DNA of 64,000 nucleotides, from the NCBI RefSeq assembly GCF_002723935.1, contig NZ_BEWM01000001.1, forward strand, positions 62,001 to 126,000. The letters are read 5' to 3'. The notes beneath the pieces were generated by a model. The model saw only the letters and a list, made by a program, of their open reading frames with translations. It was not told the DNA's origin and made no database searches. This stretch comes from Gluconobacter cerinus. GTDB taxonomy: Bacteria; Pseudomonadota; Alphaproteobacteria; Acetobacterales; Acetobacteraceae. The position numbers and the translations under genes are program-made. Shown here one piece after another: positions 53,355 to 63,325 of this stretch. The first letter of the stretch is position 1, and each line of letters begins with the position of its first letter.

Positions 53355-53942
53355 ATGAACACCTTCAAGACCCCCCCGAAGGGCGGCATGACCGACGAAA
53401 TGGCTCGTGCCGCAGCCAAGTACACCGCCCGTCAAACCGACCCTGAACACGGCACTGACCCGTTCAGCGAAGGTGACTCCATCGTCTATGCCGCACATGG
53501 CGTAGGCCGCGTGGAAAAGATTGGTATGGTCGAAGTGGCCGATACCATGATCGAGATGATCCAGATCTCGTTCCCCGGCAATCAGATGATGCTCCGCATT
53601 CCGCTTGCGAAGGCCCGTAAGGCTGGTCTCCGCAAGATCGTGACGCGGGATATCGTGGACAAGGCGATGACGGTCATCAAGGGCAAGCCGCATGTCAGCA
53701 AAGGCATGTGGGCCCGTCGCGCTGTCGCCTATCAGGAAAAGATCAACTCCGGTGATCTGATCCAGATTGCTGAAGTTCTTCGTGACCTGCGTCGTAACGT
53801 CGACAGCCTTGATGGCAGCTTCTCCGAGCGTAAGCTTTTCGAAGCTGCACAGGAGCGCTTTGTTGCGGAAGTTGCCGTTCTCGAAAATACGGACCCTGCA
53901 ACGGTCCTCGAGAGCCTGACCAAGACCATGAAGGCCGCCTGA
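53355..53942 (+). CDS. carD: CarD-family transcriptional regulator
   Basis: A 195-residue RNA polymerase-binding regulator: N-terminal Tudor-like RID (about 38-100; GDSIVYAAHGVGRVEKI) and a helical DNA-binding C-terminus (KGMWARRAVAYQEKINSGDLIQIAEVLRDL). CarD stabilises open promoter complexes, especially at rRNA promoters. A GTG two codons upstream (53349) is an alternative start. The transcript ends at the hairpin at 53956-53991. Confidence 0.9.
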   Translation: MNTFKTPPKGGMTDEMARAAAKYTARQTDPEHGTDPFSEGDSIVYAAHGVGRVEKIGMVEVADTMIEMIQISFPGNQMMLRIPLAKARKAGLRKIVTRDIVDKAMTVIKGKPHVSKGMWARRAVAYQEKINSGDLIQIAEVLRDLRRNVDSLDGSFSERKLFEAAQERFVAEVAVLENTDPATVLESLTKTMKAA

Positions 53943-53955
53943 GCCTTCCAGAATT

Positions 53956-53991
53956 CTGTGATGTTTTCGCGTAATTACGAAAACATCACAG
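53956..53991 (+). terminator. Hairpin after carD
   Basis: A perfect 14-bp stem CTGTGATGTTTTCG/CGAAAACATCACAG with an 8-base loop, 14 bases after the carD stop. Only TTT follows, so it may be a terminator of reduced strength or a 3'-end protecting structure. Confidence 0.6.
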
Positions 53992-54099
53992 TTTGAAAAG
54001 CATCCTTCAGGCCGTTTCCGCGTTGGCGACACGGAAGGCCGCTCCCGGATGCCCTATCCCATCTTTAAATCACTGACGTTCAAGGAGAGGTGAGGACCT

Positions 54100-54900
54100 A
54101 TGCCCGCCCCTTACAGCAATCGTTTCGCCGGCAAGAAAGTACTCGTTACGGGTGCGTCCCAAGGTATTGGTGAGGCAACAGCCTTACGCTTTGCAGAAGA
54201 AGGCGCTCAGGTTGCGCTGAATGGCCGCAAGGAAGACAAGCTGATTGCTGTCCGCGACAAGCTTCCAAAGGTTGCTGGCGGCGAACACCCGATCGCCACG
54301 GGTGACATCTCCAAGGAAGAAGACGTCCGCCGCCTGATGCGCGAAAGCATTGAGGCCATGGGTGGACTGGATGTTCTGGTCTGCAACGCAGGCTACCAGA
54401 TCGCGTCCCCGTCCGAAGACATCAAGCTGGAAGACTTTGAAGGCGTGATGGCCGTCAATGTGACGGGCGTGATGCTACCCTGCCGCGAGGCCATCAAGTA
54501 CTGGCTCGAAAACGGCATCCAGGGCGCGATCATCGTGAATTCCTCTGTGCACCAGATCATCCCGAAGCCTCATTATCTCGGTTATTCCGCCTCCAAGGGC
54601 GCCGTGGGCAACATCGTCCGCACGCTGGCTCTGGAATATGCAAGCCGTGGCATCCGCGTAAATGCTGTTGCGCCTGGCGCAATCGTGACGCCGATCAACA
54701 TGTCCTGGATCAACGATCCAGAGCAGTACAAGAACGTTGCTGACCACATTCCGATGAAGCGCCCGGGTGAAGGACGTGAGATCGCGGATGCCGTCACATT
54801 CCTGGCCGCCGAAGACAGCACCTACATCACGGGTCAAACCCTCTTTGTTGATGGCGGCCTGACGTTGTATGGTGACTTTGAAAAGAACTGGTCCTCGTAA
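54100..54900 (+). CDS. Glucose 1-dehydrogenase (SDR)
   Basis: A 266-residue cytoplasmic SDR oxidising glucose to gluconolactone with NAD(P). The cofactor loop is TGASQGIGEAT, an Asn-Ala-Gly (CNAGY) motif is near residue 90, the catalytic Ser is in VNSSVHQIIPKPHYLGYSASKG with Y-x3-K, and the C-terminus is ITGQTLFVDGGLTLYG. I recognise it as the Gluconobacter-type enzyme. The gene has an AAGGAGAGGTGAGG ribosome-binding region. The response regulator follows after three bases. Confidence 0.85.
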   Translation: MPAPYSNRFAGKKVLVTGASQGIGEATALRFAEEGAQVALNGRKEDKLIAVRDKLPKVAGGEHPIATGDISKEEDVRRLMRESIEAMGGLDVLVCNAGYQIASPSEDIKLEDFEGVMAVNVTGVMLPCREAIKYWLENGIQGAIIVNSSVHQIIPKPHYLGYSASKGAVGNIVRTLALEYASRGIRVNAVAPGAIVTPINMSWINDPEQYKNVADHIPMKRPGEGREIADAVTFLAAEDSTYITGQTLFVDGGLTLYGDFEKNWSS

Positions 54901-54903
54901 TTT

Positions 54904-55284
54904 ATGACATCTTCCCTCACTGTTCTCATCATTGAAGATGATTTTCTGATCCGGACCTGTCTTGTGGAGTTTCTGCAAGACAGTGGGATTACAGTGAGGG
55001 AAGCCAGTAACTGCGCGGAAGCCATTGCCTGTATTTCCGCTGAACGCAGCCTTGATGCTCTCGTGGCAGATATGTCTCTTCCTGATGGCGACGGCATGAG
55101 CCTTAGCCATCAGGCCAGAGAAAAATGGCCTGATCTCCCCGTGATTTACATTAGTGGTCATGGGGACCTTCGGCGGGATGAAGCCTCTGACAATCCGGCT
55201 CTGGCCCGCTTTATCTCCAAGCCTTATTCGCTTGCAGCCATTCTGAAAGCACTTCGGGAGATGGCTGAACCTGTTTCAGGATAA
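54904..55284 (+). CDS. Receiver-only response regulator
   Basis: A 126-residue single REC domain: acidic pocket IIEDDF (about residues 9-14), phospho-acceptor Asp in LVADMSLPDGDG (about 58), Ser/Thr switch ISGHG and Lys in FISKPYS (about 106). It has no output domain and no kinase gene nearby. It starts three bases after the glucose dehydrogenase and ends four bases before the TPR-glycosyltransferase gene, so it may be co-transcribed with both. Likely acts by protein-protein contact. Confidence 0.88.
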   Translation: MTSSLTVLIIEDDFLIRTCLVEFLQDSGITVREASNCAEAIACISAERSLDALVADMSLPDGDGMSLSHQAREKWPDLPVIYISGHGDLRRDEASDNPALARFISKPYSLAAILKALREMAEPVSG

Positions 55285-55288
55285 CACT

Positions 55289-56866
55289 GTGACGGCTAGC
55301 CAAAGTACTTCTACGACGGACGGTGAGGCCCTCACCCGCGCTGAAAACGCCATACAGGCAGGCAATCCGAAACAGGCACTGGACATTCTGGGACCACTCC
55401 CCCCGAGTGACGCCGTTCATCTGGCGAAGGGACGTGCTTTTTTCCGTTCCGCTCAGTATGCGCAGGCTGCGATAGAACTTGAAGCCGCGAGCAAGCCTTT
55501 CGGCGGCCATGCCATCACTGCCCTCATTGAAGAAGCAGCTTCCCTCCGGCGCCGGGCTGATCTGCTCTTGCTTATCAAGGAGTGCCGTCGCCTCTCCCCG
55601 CAAGACACACGTCTTCTGGATGCCTACGGCACAATTCTGATGCATATGGGGCGCTTCGATGAAGCCGATGTCGCCTTCCGCGAGAGCCTGCAAAGACGCC
55701 CTAACGATAAAAATACCCTTAATCTTCTCGTCATGAACCTGACGGAACAGGGCCGGTTTGACGAAGCGTTATCCATTATGGATGACCTGCGCCGCCAGCA
55801 TCCGGAAGATTGGAAGATCGGCTGCAATACAGCTGCAATCCTGAACAACATCGGCAGGCTGGAAGAGTCAGCTAACGTCTATCGAGAGACCATTCCGCTC
55901 GCTCCATACGAACCAGCGCTGCGACTGAACCATTCCATTGCCATGCTCAAGAGCGGTCGAATGGCGCAAGGATGGACAGAACATGAATGGCGCTTTGGCG
56001 TCCCCGGGCACACCAACCTGCCCAAAGACACCCTCCTGCCCAATATTTCACCGACTCTCAATCTTCAGGGCAAGCGCGTGCTCGTCACGCAAGAGGAAGG
56101 ATTGGGTGATACGTTGATGTATCTTCGGTACATCCCCGCACTGGCACGAACAGGCGCAGTTGTGCACATCTGGGGATCTTCAACACTGGCAGATCTGTGC
56201 CGTCGCGTTGAAGGGGTAGCCGTTGTTCAGCATGGCGGCGAGGCCCCTGCTTTTGACTATCACTGCCCCTTCATCAGTCTTCCCCGCGCATTCTCGGCCA
56301 CACCTGACGCCATGGGCGCTCCCGTGCCTTATCTGACGGCTGACCCTGGCAAGGCGTCTCAGTGGAAGAAATCCCTGAAGGCGGATCGCAAACTACGTGT
56401 TGGTCTGGTCTGGGCCGGTGGCGCACGCCCGGAAAACACTGGCGCGCAGATGGTGGACCGTCAGCGATCAATGCCTCTTGCAGCGCTAGCACTCCTCGCG
56501 GATGTAGAAGGCGTTACGTTCTACTCCCTGCAGAAAGATGACGCAGCGCTTCAATGCCTGGATTTCCCGGCCCCGCTGGTGGACTTCATGCCCCAGTGTC
56601 TGGATATGGACGACACAGCTGCTCTGGTGTCGTGCCTTGATCTGATCATCTCCGTGGATACGTCCATGGTTCATCTGGCTGGAGCGTTAGGCAAACCGGT
56701 CATCATGATGGACCGCTTCAACAATTGCTGGCGTTGGCTCCACGAGCGCGAAGACAGTCCGTGGTATCCACAGATGCGGATCGTCCGCCAGACCCGTTTC
56801 CGGGAGTGGTCGGACGTCGTGACCCGCGTGAAGGTTCTTCTGGAAGATGCCGTTCAGGCTCAGTAA
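55289..56866 (+). CDS. TPR protein fused to GT9-like glycosyltransferase domain
   Basis: A 525-residue cytoplasmic protein. The N-terminal half (about 15-235) is tetratricopeptide repeats (for example GRFDEADVAFRESLQRRPND and GRFDEALSIMDDL). The C-terminal half (about 255-515) is like family 9 heptosyltransferases: EEGLGDTLMYLRYIP, VGLVWAGG and LIISVDTSMVHLAGALGKPV. GTG start. It may glycosylate a protein or envelope glycan; such TPR-GT9 proteins are widespread but mostly uncharacterised. Overlaps the convergent tamB gene by seven bases. Confidence 0.82.
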   Translation: MTASQSTSTTDGEALTRAENAIQAGNPKQALDILGPLPPSDAVHLAKGRAFFRSAQYAQAAIELEAASKPFGGHAITALIEEAASLRRRADLLLLIKECRRLSPQDTRLLDAYGTILMHMGRFDEADVAFRESLQRRPNDKNTLNLLVMNLTEQGRFDEALSIMDDLRRQHPEDWKIGCNTAAILNNIGRLEESANVYRETIPLAPYEPALRLNHSIAMLKSGRMAQGWTEHEWRFGVPGHTNLPKDTLLPNISPTLNLQGKRVLVTQEEGLGDTLMYLRYIPALARTGAVVHIWGSSTLADLCRRVEGVAVVQHGGEAPAFDYHCPFISLPRAFSATPDAMGAPVPYLTADPGKASQWKKSLKADRKLRVGLVWAGGARPENTGAQMVDRQRSMPLAALALLADVEGVTFYSLQKDDAALQCLDFPAPLVDFMPQCLDMDDTAALVSCLDLIISVDTSMVHLAGALGKPVIMMDRFNNCWRWLHEREDSPWYPQMRIVRQTRFREWSDVVTRVKVLLEDAVQAQ

Positions 56867-59800
56867 TCAAATCCGTAAGACAGACCCACACTTGAGCCGG
56901 GATCGTTCTCTGGGGTGGTAAAGCCTGTCACCTGGCCGCCCGTCCCGACTGTCGTATTGAGCTTCAGCCGCTTGGTCAGATCAATCTGGACCTGAGCCTG
57001 CGTACCGGAGCCAGAGGTGGCCTGTTTTGCGCCGACATACACGCCCTTCATAACGTATTTGCCCGCTTCAACGCTGGTCCCACCATTATCAACGCCACCA
57101 CCGCCACCAACAGCCAGTCGGTCCAGACCAAGGGCATTCCGCACCTTCCCAAGTGGATCGAATGATGACCCGCCAGCAAGCTGTGCGACGGCGGCAGCAA
57201 GCTCTGCAAGCTGCGTCGTGGAAAGTGAATGGGCATCCGTTCCAAACAGCAGAATGGCCATGACTTCATCGCGAGGCTGAGTTGGTACAGACGAGAAGTC
57301 AATTTTCGGCGCACTGGCATAACCCGTGACAAGAAGGCTCGCGAGCGTTCCCTTGGCATTACGGTCCGCGCGGAAATCCAGTGTCGGGTCCAGCTTGTGA
57401 TTGACGCCTGTTCCATTGAACGCGACGCGACCATGTGTGAAGTTCAAATTAATTCCGGCCAGATTGAAGTTGCCCCGCTTGAGATCGAAACCGCCTGTAA
57501 TGGACGGGGCGCTACTCGTGCCGCGCACATGCAAGCGGCCCTGCATTTCCGCATCCAGGCCATGCCCCTGGACCACAAACTGTCCCGGCGAAATTACATC
57601 AATCCCCAGTCCGATGATGAGGCTGCTGGTATTGTCAGGCGCTTTCTGCCCCGGCCGGACTACGTCAAGCTGCGCGACCGATGCTGGCATCGAGTTCGGA
57701 ATATTGACCGTCACGCTTGGCAGGACAATCTTCCCATCCACATCCACACGCGTTGTGGCCTGACCGTGGATGTGCAGGTCCGTGTTGATGACGGCTGTTA
57801 CAAGATCACTTGAGACAGGGCGAGCCTTGTCGGAAATAACCTTGATGTCCACCGGCAGACCGGGACGGAAAATTCCAACCGTTCCATCAAGTGCGATCGT
57901 TCCCGGCCCCGCGTGAGCCAGAATATGCTCCAGCGTGAGGCTATCGCCCGAAGCGACAACGGCACCATTGATGTCTGTCAGACGAACGCCCTGTGCATAG
58001 TGGTCAAATGAAACGTTCTGGAGCTCTACACGCCCCGTCGCCCGTGGCTGGCTGGCCGTCCCGGCGACGTTCAGATTGATGCCAACCTGCCCTTTCGTCG
58101 CCATTCCACTCGCACCGAGCACGCCATTGGCAACAGAAAGATCGACATGACCTGTTGTCGCCAGTGCAATTGCTCCCTCCTTGGAAAGAGGCGCTGTTCC
58201 CCGAACAGCCAAGGCAACTTTCGGCCCCGCTCCAAGCGTCACATCAACTTTGGCCGTCTTTCCGGCCAGACCGATATTGGCCAGAATTTCAGCTGCTGGC
58301 AGTGATGCTGCGGGGCCTGTCTGCATTTTCAAGCCATGCGCCGTCAGCGCGACAGTCCCGGTAGGAGCGTCAATCGTTCCCGCCAGATTGGCCTTCGCAG
58401 AAATGACACCACTTGCAGCAAGTTCGGGGGCAAAGGGTTTGGCTATGGCGGGGGTCAGTCGGTCAACTGTCGCTGTCAGAGCCAGACGAGGTTTGATGGA
58501 CCCGGCAATATCAATCGTTGCAGGCGCAACACCCTGCGGAGCCAGTGTCGCCCGCAGATGATCGACCCCCATGATATCTCCGAAAGAGACATTCGCAGGG
58601 CCACCCAGCCGGATATACTCTTCCTTGGCCATGGCCGTCAGACGGTCCACGCGCACCGTCTTTTTGGGCAGGTTGAGCAGAACCGCCGCATCCACGTTGG
58701 CCGGAGAACCCATGACGTTCTGAAAGGCACCATTCAGGGTCACCGCCATGGCGGACTGAGGACCTTTGACTGTGGCATGAGCCTTGCCGGTGATGTCCTG
58801 AGAGCGGACACCCGTTAAATCCAGCGCCAGATCTGGAGCGGGATCGTCAATCGGGTTGGAAATCGTTCCTTTTAGATTGAGAGCCTGCACACTCGCCTGA
58901 GCCATGGCGAGTGCACCGTCCAGTCCCAGCTTGACCTGCGGTGGCGCGCCCTGCGGTTCAGTCGTATGGATGGCCAGCGCCAGATGACCTTTGATGGCCT
59001 GCCCAATCAGTCGCTGGAAATCCGAAAGATTTTTTATGCTGACGTCCAGATCACCCAGCGGCACTTTCGCGCCATTCTGGAGGCGGAGTTTCCCCTGCCC
59101 CGTCAGGCTGTTCCAGCTCAACTTGTTCAGATCGAGATGGAAAGCACCGTCATCCGTTTTCTGAACAGCCGTATCCAGCGCCAGCGGGGCATGATCCAGT
59201 GTTCCATGTGCAGTCAATGTACCTTGCGGCCGGCCGGGCAAATGCTGGAAATCAGCATCCAGCGCGACGGGGCCCTTGGCGACATCCTTGGTGCCGAACT
59301 CACCCTCAAGCCCTGCTTTGACAGCCAGATCATCGGTAGGGCCATCTGCCGTTGCCGTCAGGGTCATGTTGCCCAGAAGTGCTGGGCTGGCCTGCCGCAG
59401 ATCAGGAAGAGCAACCGTTGCTTTGGTTTGCATCGTGTTGCCATGCGCCAGATCAACAACGGCAGACACCAGAAGATGAAGCGCCTGACCGTCCAGACCA
59501 AAACTCTTCACCGTCAGAACATTGGCGGGTGACTTGCTGAGCTGAAGCGCCAGATGACCATCCTTGCCAATCAGATGGAGAGCCTGTGGCTGGCCGCCCG
59601 TAACAGAGATCGTGCCTGAGCTCTCAAGTGTCAGATCATCATGATCGGTCACTGGCATGGCGAAATCAGCCGCAAGGGCCGCGCTACCACTCAGATCCGT
59701 ACTTCCGATCGCAGCAAGAGGATGCAGATCTGGCAGCGCCAGTGTCACATGGCCTTTGGCCGCCGGCTTCACCTCAACATTGGCTGCGACGTGCATCAAA

Positions 59801-60999
59801 GGATGGTCAATCCTGGCGACAACCGGAAGTGTCGCTGCCAGAGGATGAGCCGTCACATCCAGTGTCAGAGGCGCCGAAGCCAGAAGTGTTGGCTGGCTTC
59901 CCGGAATCCGCAGGCCATCCAGAGCGGCTTGCAAATGTGCAACGGTATCTTCTGGCTTTGCGGCTTCCGTGCCATCGAACGTCGCGTGCAGATGGCCGAT
60001 GGATGCGCCGCCAGCAGTCAGAGCATCAATATCCAGAAGCCCCTGTCCGGCAGGAGCCTTGAGCGGACCGTGTAGATCCGTGTTCAGGGCAATCGCATTC
60101 CAGCCAATGCCAGGCTTCAATGTCATCGCAGGGGCATTTGCCTTGACGTGCAGGTTTGCGATGTTGGTGTAGAGATTGATCTGCCCTGTTGAAGATGCCG
60201 TGATCGGTCCAGCACTCAGGCCGAAATCAAGGGCCGCCGCCGTGCGGGGGCCTACAAGGTTCAGATGCATGTCCACAGGGTCAAGCTGCGGAAGCTGTCC
60301 GAGTGTGGTTGCAAAGCCGTTGACACCTTCCTTGAAGGTAACGGCGAGAGCCAAACGATCTTTCGGCGTCTGGGCTGAAAGCGTAAGTTCCCCGGCCGCA
60401 TCCAGACGGGCCAGTTGCAGGGCAATGTCCATCTTGGGAAGTGTCTGCATCGTCACGCCATTCAGGAATGGCGCGATAGACGCAATATGAGCGTGACCGT
60501 TCAGGCTGAATAGCGTTGCCTTGCCAGTGAAATCAGGACCAATTTCGATCTGACTGACTTTCAGGACATCCAGATCAACCTGAATATTCAGCTTTGATGG
60601 GCTGGAACTGGCTTGGGTTTCAGTCGTCTCTGCCGTTGTGTCAGAAATTGGTTTGCGCAGAAGAGCGAGGCGGTCAGCGCTCAGAGCCTTGACGTGCGCA
60701 TCCATGCCCACAAGGGACAGAGGCGACCAGCGCAGTTCAAAGTTATCCAGTTCGAGCCAGACGCCCTTGCTGTCCTTCACTGCAAGTCGCGCCAGCTTCA
60801 GATGCTGAGGAAGCGCACCGGACAGACCGGAGATCTGCACCATTCCACCCGTGAGTGGACTAACCTTCTGTTCAATCAGGCGTTGGCCCGGGCCGATGTT
60901 GATCCCGACAAGAACGACAACCAGCGCCAGAACAACCAGCCCGAGCGGAACGCCAATGACGAGAGAGACGATCCAGAGAATAATCCTGCGGGCGCGCAT
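56860..60999 (-). CDS. tamB: Translocation and assembly module TamB (AsmA-like lipid-transfer protein)
   Basis: A 1379-residue inner-membrane-anchored periplasmic protein. One N-terminal TM (IILWIVSLVIGVPLGLVVLALVV, about 5-30), then a long beta-rich repetitive region of the taco/hydrophobic-groove type. The C-terminal TamB (DUF490) domain has FDLKRGNFNLAGINLNF and LFGTDAHSLSTTQLAELA, and the protein ends in GLSYGFDY. TamB works with TamA and is implicated in phospholipid transport to the outer membrane. The ATG overlaps the tamA stop by one base (TGATG). Confidence 0.92.
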   Translation of the reverse strand: MRARRIILWIVSLVIGVPLGLVVLALVVVLVGINIGPGQRLIEQKVSPLTGGMVQISGLSGALPQHLKLARLAVKDSKGVWLELDNFELRWSPLSLVGMDAHVKALSADRLALLRKPISDTTAETTETQASSSPSKLNIQVDLDVLKVSQIEIGPDFTGKATLFSLNGHAHIASIAPFLNGVTMQTLPKMDIALQLARLDAAGELTLSAQTPKDRLALAVTFKEGVNGFATTLGQLPQLDPVDMHLNLVGPRTAAALDFGLSAGPITASSTGQINLYTNIANLHVKANAPAMTLKPGIGWNAIALNTDLHGPLKAPAGQGLLDIDALTAGGASIGHLHATFDGTEAAKPEDTVAHLQAALDGLRIPGSQPTLLASAPLTLDVTAHPLAATLPVVARIDHPLMHVAANVEVKPAAKGHVTLALPDLHPLAAIGSTDLSGSAALAADFAMPVTDHDDLTLESSGTISVTGGQPQALHLIGKDGHLALQLSKSPANVLTVKSFGLDGQALHLLVSAVVDLAHGNTMQTKATVALPDLRQASPALLGNMTLTATADGPTDDLAVKAGLEGEFGTKDVAKGPVALDADFQHLPGRPQGTLTAHGTLDHAPLALDTAVQKTDDGAFHLDLNKLSWNSLTGQGKLRLQNGAKVPLGDLDVSIKNLSDFQRLIGQAIKGHLALAIHTTEPQGAPPQVKLGLDGALAMAQASVQALNLKGTISNPIDDPAPDLALDLTGVRSQDITGKAHATVKGPQSAMAVTLNGAFQNVMGSPANVDAAVLLNLPKKTVRVDRLTAMAKEEYIRLGGPANVSFGDIMGVDHLRATLAPQGVAPATIDIAGSIKPRLALTATVDRLTPAIAKPFAPELAASGVISAKANLAGTIDAPTGTVALTAHGLKMQTGPAASLPAAEILANIGLAGKTAKVDVTLGAGPKVALAVRGTAPLSKEGAIALATTGHVDLSVANGVLGASGMATKGQVGINLNVAGTASQPRATGRVELQNVSFDHYAQGVRLTDINGAVVASGDSLTLEHILAHAGPGTIALDGTVGIFRPGLPVDIKVISDKARPVSSDLVTAVINTDLHIHGQATTRVDVDGKIVLPSVTVNIPNSMPASVAQLDVVRPGQKAPDNTSSLIIGLGIDVISPGQFVVQGHGLDAEMQGRLHVRGTSSAPSITGGFDLKRGNFNLAGINLNFTHGRVAFNGTGVNHKLDPTLDFRADRNAKGTLASLLVTGYASAPKIDFSSVPTQPRDEVMAILLFGTDAHSLSTTQLAELAAAVAQLAGGSSFDPLGKVRNALGLDRLAVGGGGGVDNGGTSVEAGKYVMKGVYVGAKQATSGSGTQAQVQIDLTKRLKLNTTVGTGGQVTGFTTPENDPGSSVGLSYGFDY

Positions 61000-63110
61000 C
61001 AGAACGTCTCTCCAAGACCAATATACAGTTCCCATTTGTCGCCGTAGGCCGGTCTGTTCATCGGCAGCGCGACATCGACACGAATTGGCCCGATAGGAGT
61101 GAAATAGCGCACCCCTCCGCCATAACCCACGCGAAGTGTTCCCTGTCCAGGGCGGGAACCTGTGCCGACCTGTCCGGCGTCCACGAACCCTGCCAGACCG
61201 AGGTTCATGGGCAGTCTCTGCCTGAACTCAACTGTCCCAGCATCCAGAGAGGTGCCACCGATCGCATATTTCGTGTGACCATATTGCGGGCCTACACCCT
61301 GATATCGGAAGCCACGTACTGTCGCCGGTCCACCCGCATAGAGCCGTTGATCTGGCGGGATCTGATACGTCGAAGCGCCCTGCACAGACCCAACAGTTCC
61401 ACGAACTGCGATAACGCTCTTGCCCGGCTTCGTCAGGCCGATCTTGGCCAGATCGAAATAAGTGGAGACCTGCGCGGACAGTAGTGTGAAGAACGATGTT
61501 CCGTTCTCCAGCGACACAGAAGGTGTGGCAGACAGAGAGGCCCGAACACCATGTGTGGCCGGATCAATCGGATTTTCCAGCTGGGTGCTATCGTAGGCCG
61601 CACTGAGAGGCGCCGATACGATGAAGTAACTCCGCGTGTCTCCGAACTGCTGGATCTGCTCCTGCATGCCCATCAGGCCGCCGGACACATACCAGAACTT
61701 GCCGAGACGACGTCCGATGCCACCACGGATGAGGAAGGCGGTCTGATGATAGGAGTACAGAAGCTGACGAATAGCTTCGACACGCAGACTCAGGTTTTGG
61801 TTCTTATGCAGGAAGTCCGGTTTGCTGAAGTCCGCATAAACGTCATAGCCCAGCCCCTGCTGCGCTGATCCTCCAAGACCCGTAATAAGCGCTGTGAGCT
61901 TGAGCTGCTCTGCATTGCCCAGCAGATTATGGTGCGTCCAGGTTGCACCGGCACGCCCACCCAGATCAGTCGAGTACCCGGCCTGCACCGCAACAGTGCG
62001 TCTTTTTGCTTCCTTGAAGCTGAAATTGACCGGCATGGCCTGAAGAACGCCCGGCATAAGCGTCTGGCTTGCGGGAAGTGTGATGATGGGCGGTGCGTTA
62101 TGCACCTGAACGGAAGAGAACACGCCGACTGCTGCCAGATCCTGACGGGCGGCTTCAATCTTGGAGGGCTGGTAAAGCTGCCCTTCCCGGATCGTCAGAC
62201 GCCGCCGCAGAAAGGACTGATGCACACGCTTGAGGTCATCCATCCCGATTGGACCGATGACAACCTTCGGCCCTTTCCCGACACGGAAAACAATATCAAG
62301 GGTCTCATCATGCGGCTGGAGATAGGCCAGCGGCGTAGAAACATCCGCGACGGCGTAACCCTCTTCCTGCAACTGGGTCAGCAGGTTGCCTTGGGCAGCC
62401 AGAACGTCTGAAGCAATCGCTGGCTGGCCTGCCTTGAGCTTAAAGGCCTTCTGTTCATCAGATGTAAGCTCGACCGGCACTCCCTGCCCCGCGGCCTGCC
62501 CGGAGGTATCAACCGCTCCCATTTTGTCGGCAGTCTGAGCTTTACTCGAGACCGGCGCCGCACTTCCTTTGGGGGATGGCGCTGTTTTCGGAGCGCCCGA
62601 AACGTCTGGTTGAGGTTCTGCTTTCGGTGGCGGTGTCGTCAGGATAATTTTCCCAAGGCGGAACTGGTTCCCCTTGGTGACGGAAATCGTGATGGTGACT
62701 TTGGCGTCTTTGGGAAGCGTGTTCAGCACGTCCGGCACGGCCGGATCACGTCCGTCTAACTCTCGTGTTCCCGCCTTGATAAGAATTGTAACCGTCCCGG
62801 CATAATACCCCTGAGACTGCAGTGCCGTGTCCACACGGTCATAATCTGACCTGATACGGCCAGCGAGAGCATAGGGCCCGACGGCATGCGTATTCTGAAG
62901 CGATTGCAGCTGGGAGGACGCATTTACAGCGGCATCAAGATCAGCATTTTTTGTTGGCTGTATCGTGACCTTGTAGGGAACTGCCTGTTCAGCAGTTTCG
63001 CCGGCGACAGGCGCCGTATCTGCCTTGGCCCTGGGCGCATGGCAGCAGACTGCCATTGCCCCAATGGCAAGAGAAAGGGAAACAGCAGATGAGCGACCGC
63101 GTGACTTCAC
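60999..63110 (-). CDS. tamA: TamA/BamA-family outer membrane protein
   Basis: A 703-residue Omp85 protein: N-terminal POTRA domains (about 45-370) and a 16-strand barrel (about 385-703) with LYAGGPATVRGFRYQGVGP and C-terminal YIGLGETF ending in Phe. The GTG start at 63110 is chosen because AGGA lies six bases upstream and it places a signal peptide (AVSLSLAIGAMAVCC...PRAKA) at the N-terminus; a reading to 63353 adds 81 unlikely residues. An approximately 55-residue Pro/Ala/Ser-rich linker interrupts the POTRA region (about 160-215). Confidence 0.9.
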   Translation of the reverse strand: MKSRGRSSAVSLSLAIGAMAVCCHAPRAKADTAPVAGETAEQAVPYKVTIQPTKNADLDAAVNASSQLQSLQNTHAVGPYALAGRIRSDYDRVDTALQSQGYYAGTVTILIKAGTRELDGRDPAVPDVLNTLPKDAKVTITISVTKGNQFRLGKIILTTPPPKAEPQPDVSGAPKTAPSPKGSAAPVSSKAQTADKMGAVDTSGQAAGQGVPVELTSDEQKAFKLKAGQPAIASDVLAAQGNLLTQLQEEGYAVADVSTPLAYLQPHDETLDIVFRVGKGPKVVIGPIGMDDLKRVHQSFLRRRLTIREGQLYQPSKIEAARQDLAAVGVFSSVQVHNAPPIITLPASQTLMPGVLQAMPVNFSFKEAKRRTVAVQAGYSTDLGGRAGATWTHHNLLGNAEQLKLTALITGLGGSAQQGLGYDVYADFSKPDFLHKNQNLSLRVEAIRQLLYSYHQTAFLIRGGIGRRLGKFWYVSGGLMGMQEQIQQFGDTRSYFIVSAPLSAAYDSTQLENPIDPATHGVRASLSATPSVSLENGTSFFTLLSAQVSTYFDLAKIGLTKPGKSVIAVRGTVGSVQGASTYQIPPDQRLYAGGPATVRGFRYQGVGPQYGHTKYAIGGTSLDAGTVEFRQRLPMNLGLAGFVDAGQVGTGSRPGQGTLRVGYGGGVRYFTPIGPIRVDVALPMNRPAYGDKWELYIGLGETF

Positions 63111-63325
63111 CGGAGGTCCTGATAATCCGTTTTGAGAAATGATCGACCCCGAAGAGGCCGAACCACGAAAAGCGAACCGATCGGATGTGGCCGCATACCC
63201 TTGTGGCAGTACCCCACGACGCACTGTCAAGTCCATGACAGAAAGACCTTTCGGGGCAGGTATACAATGTTCGTAAGACAAACGAGATTGTCTCCAGCGC
63301 CTGAAATCCTTATCACTCAGCACCC

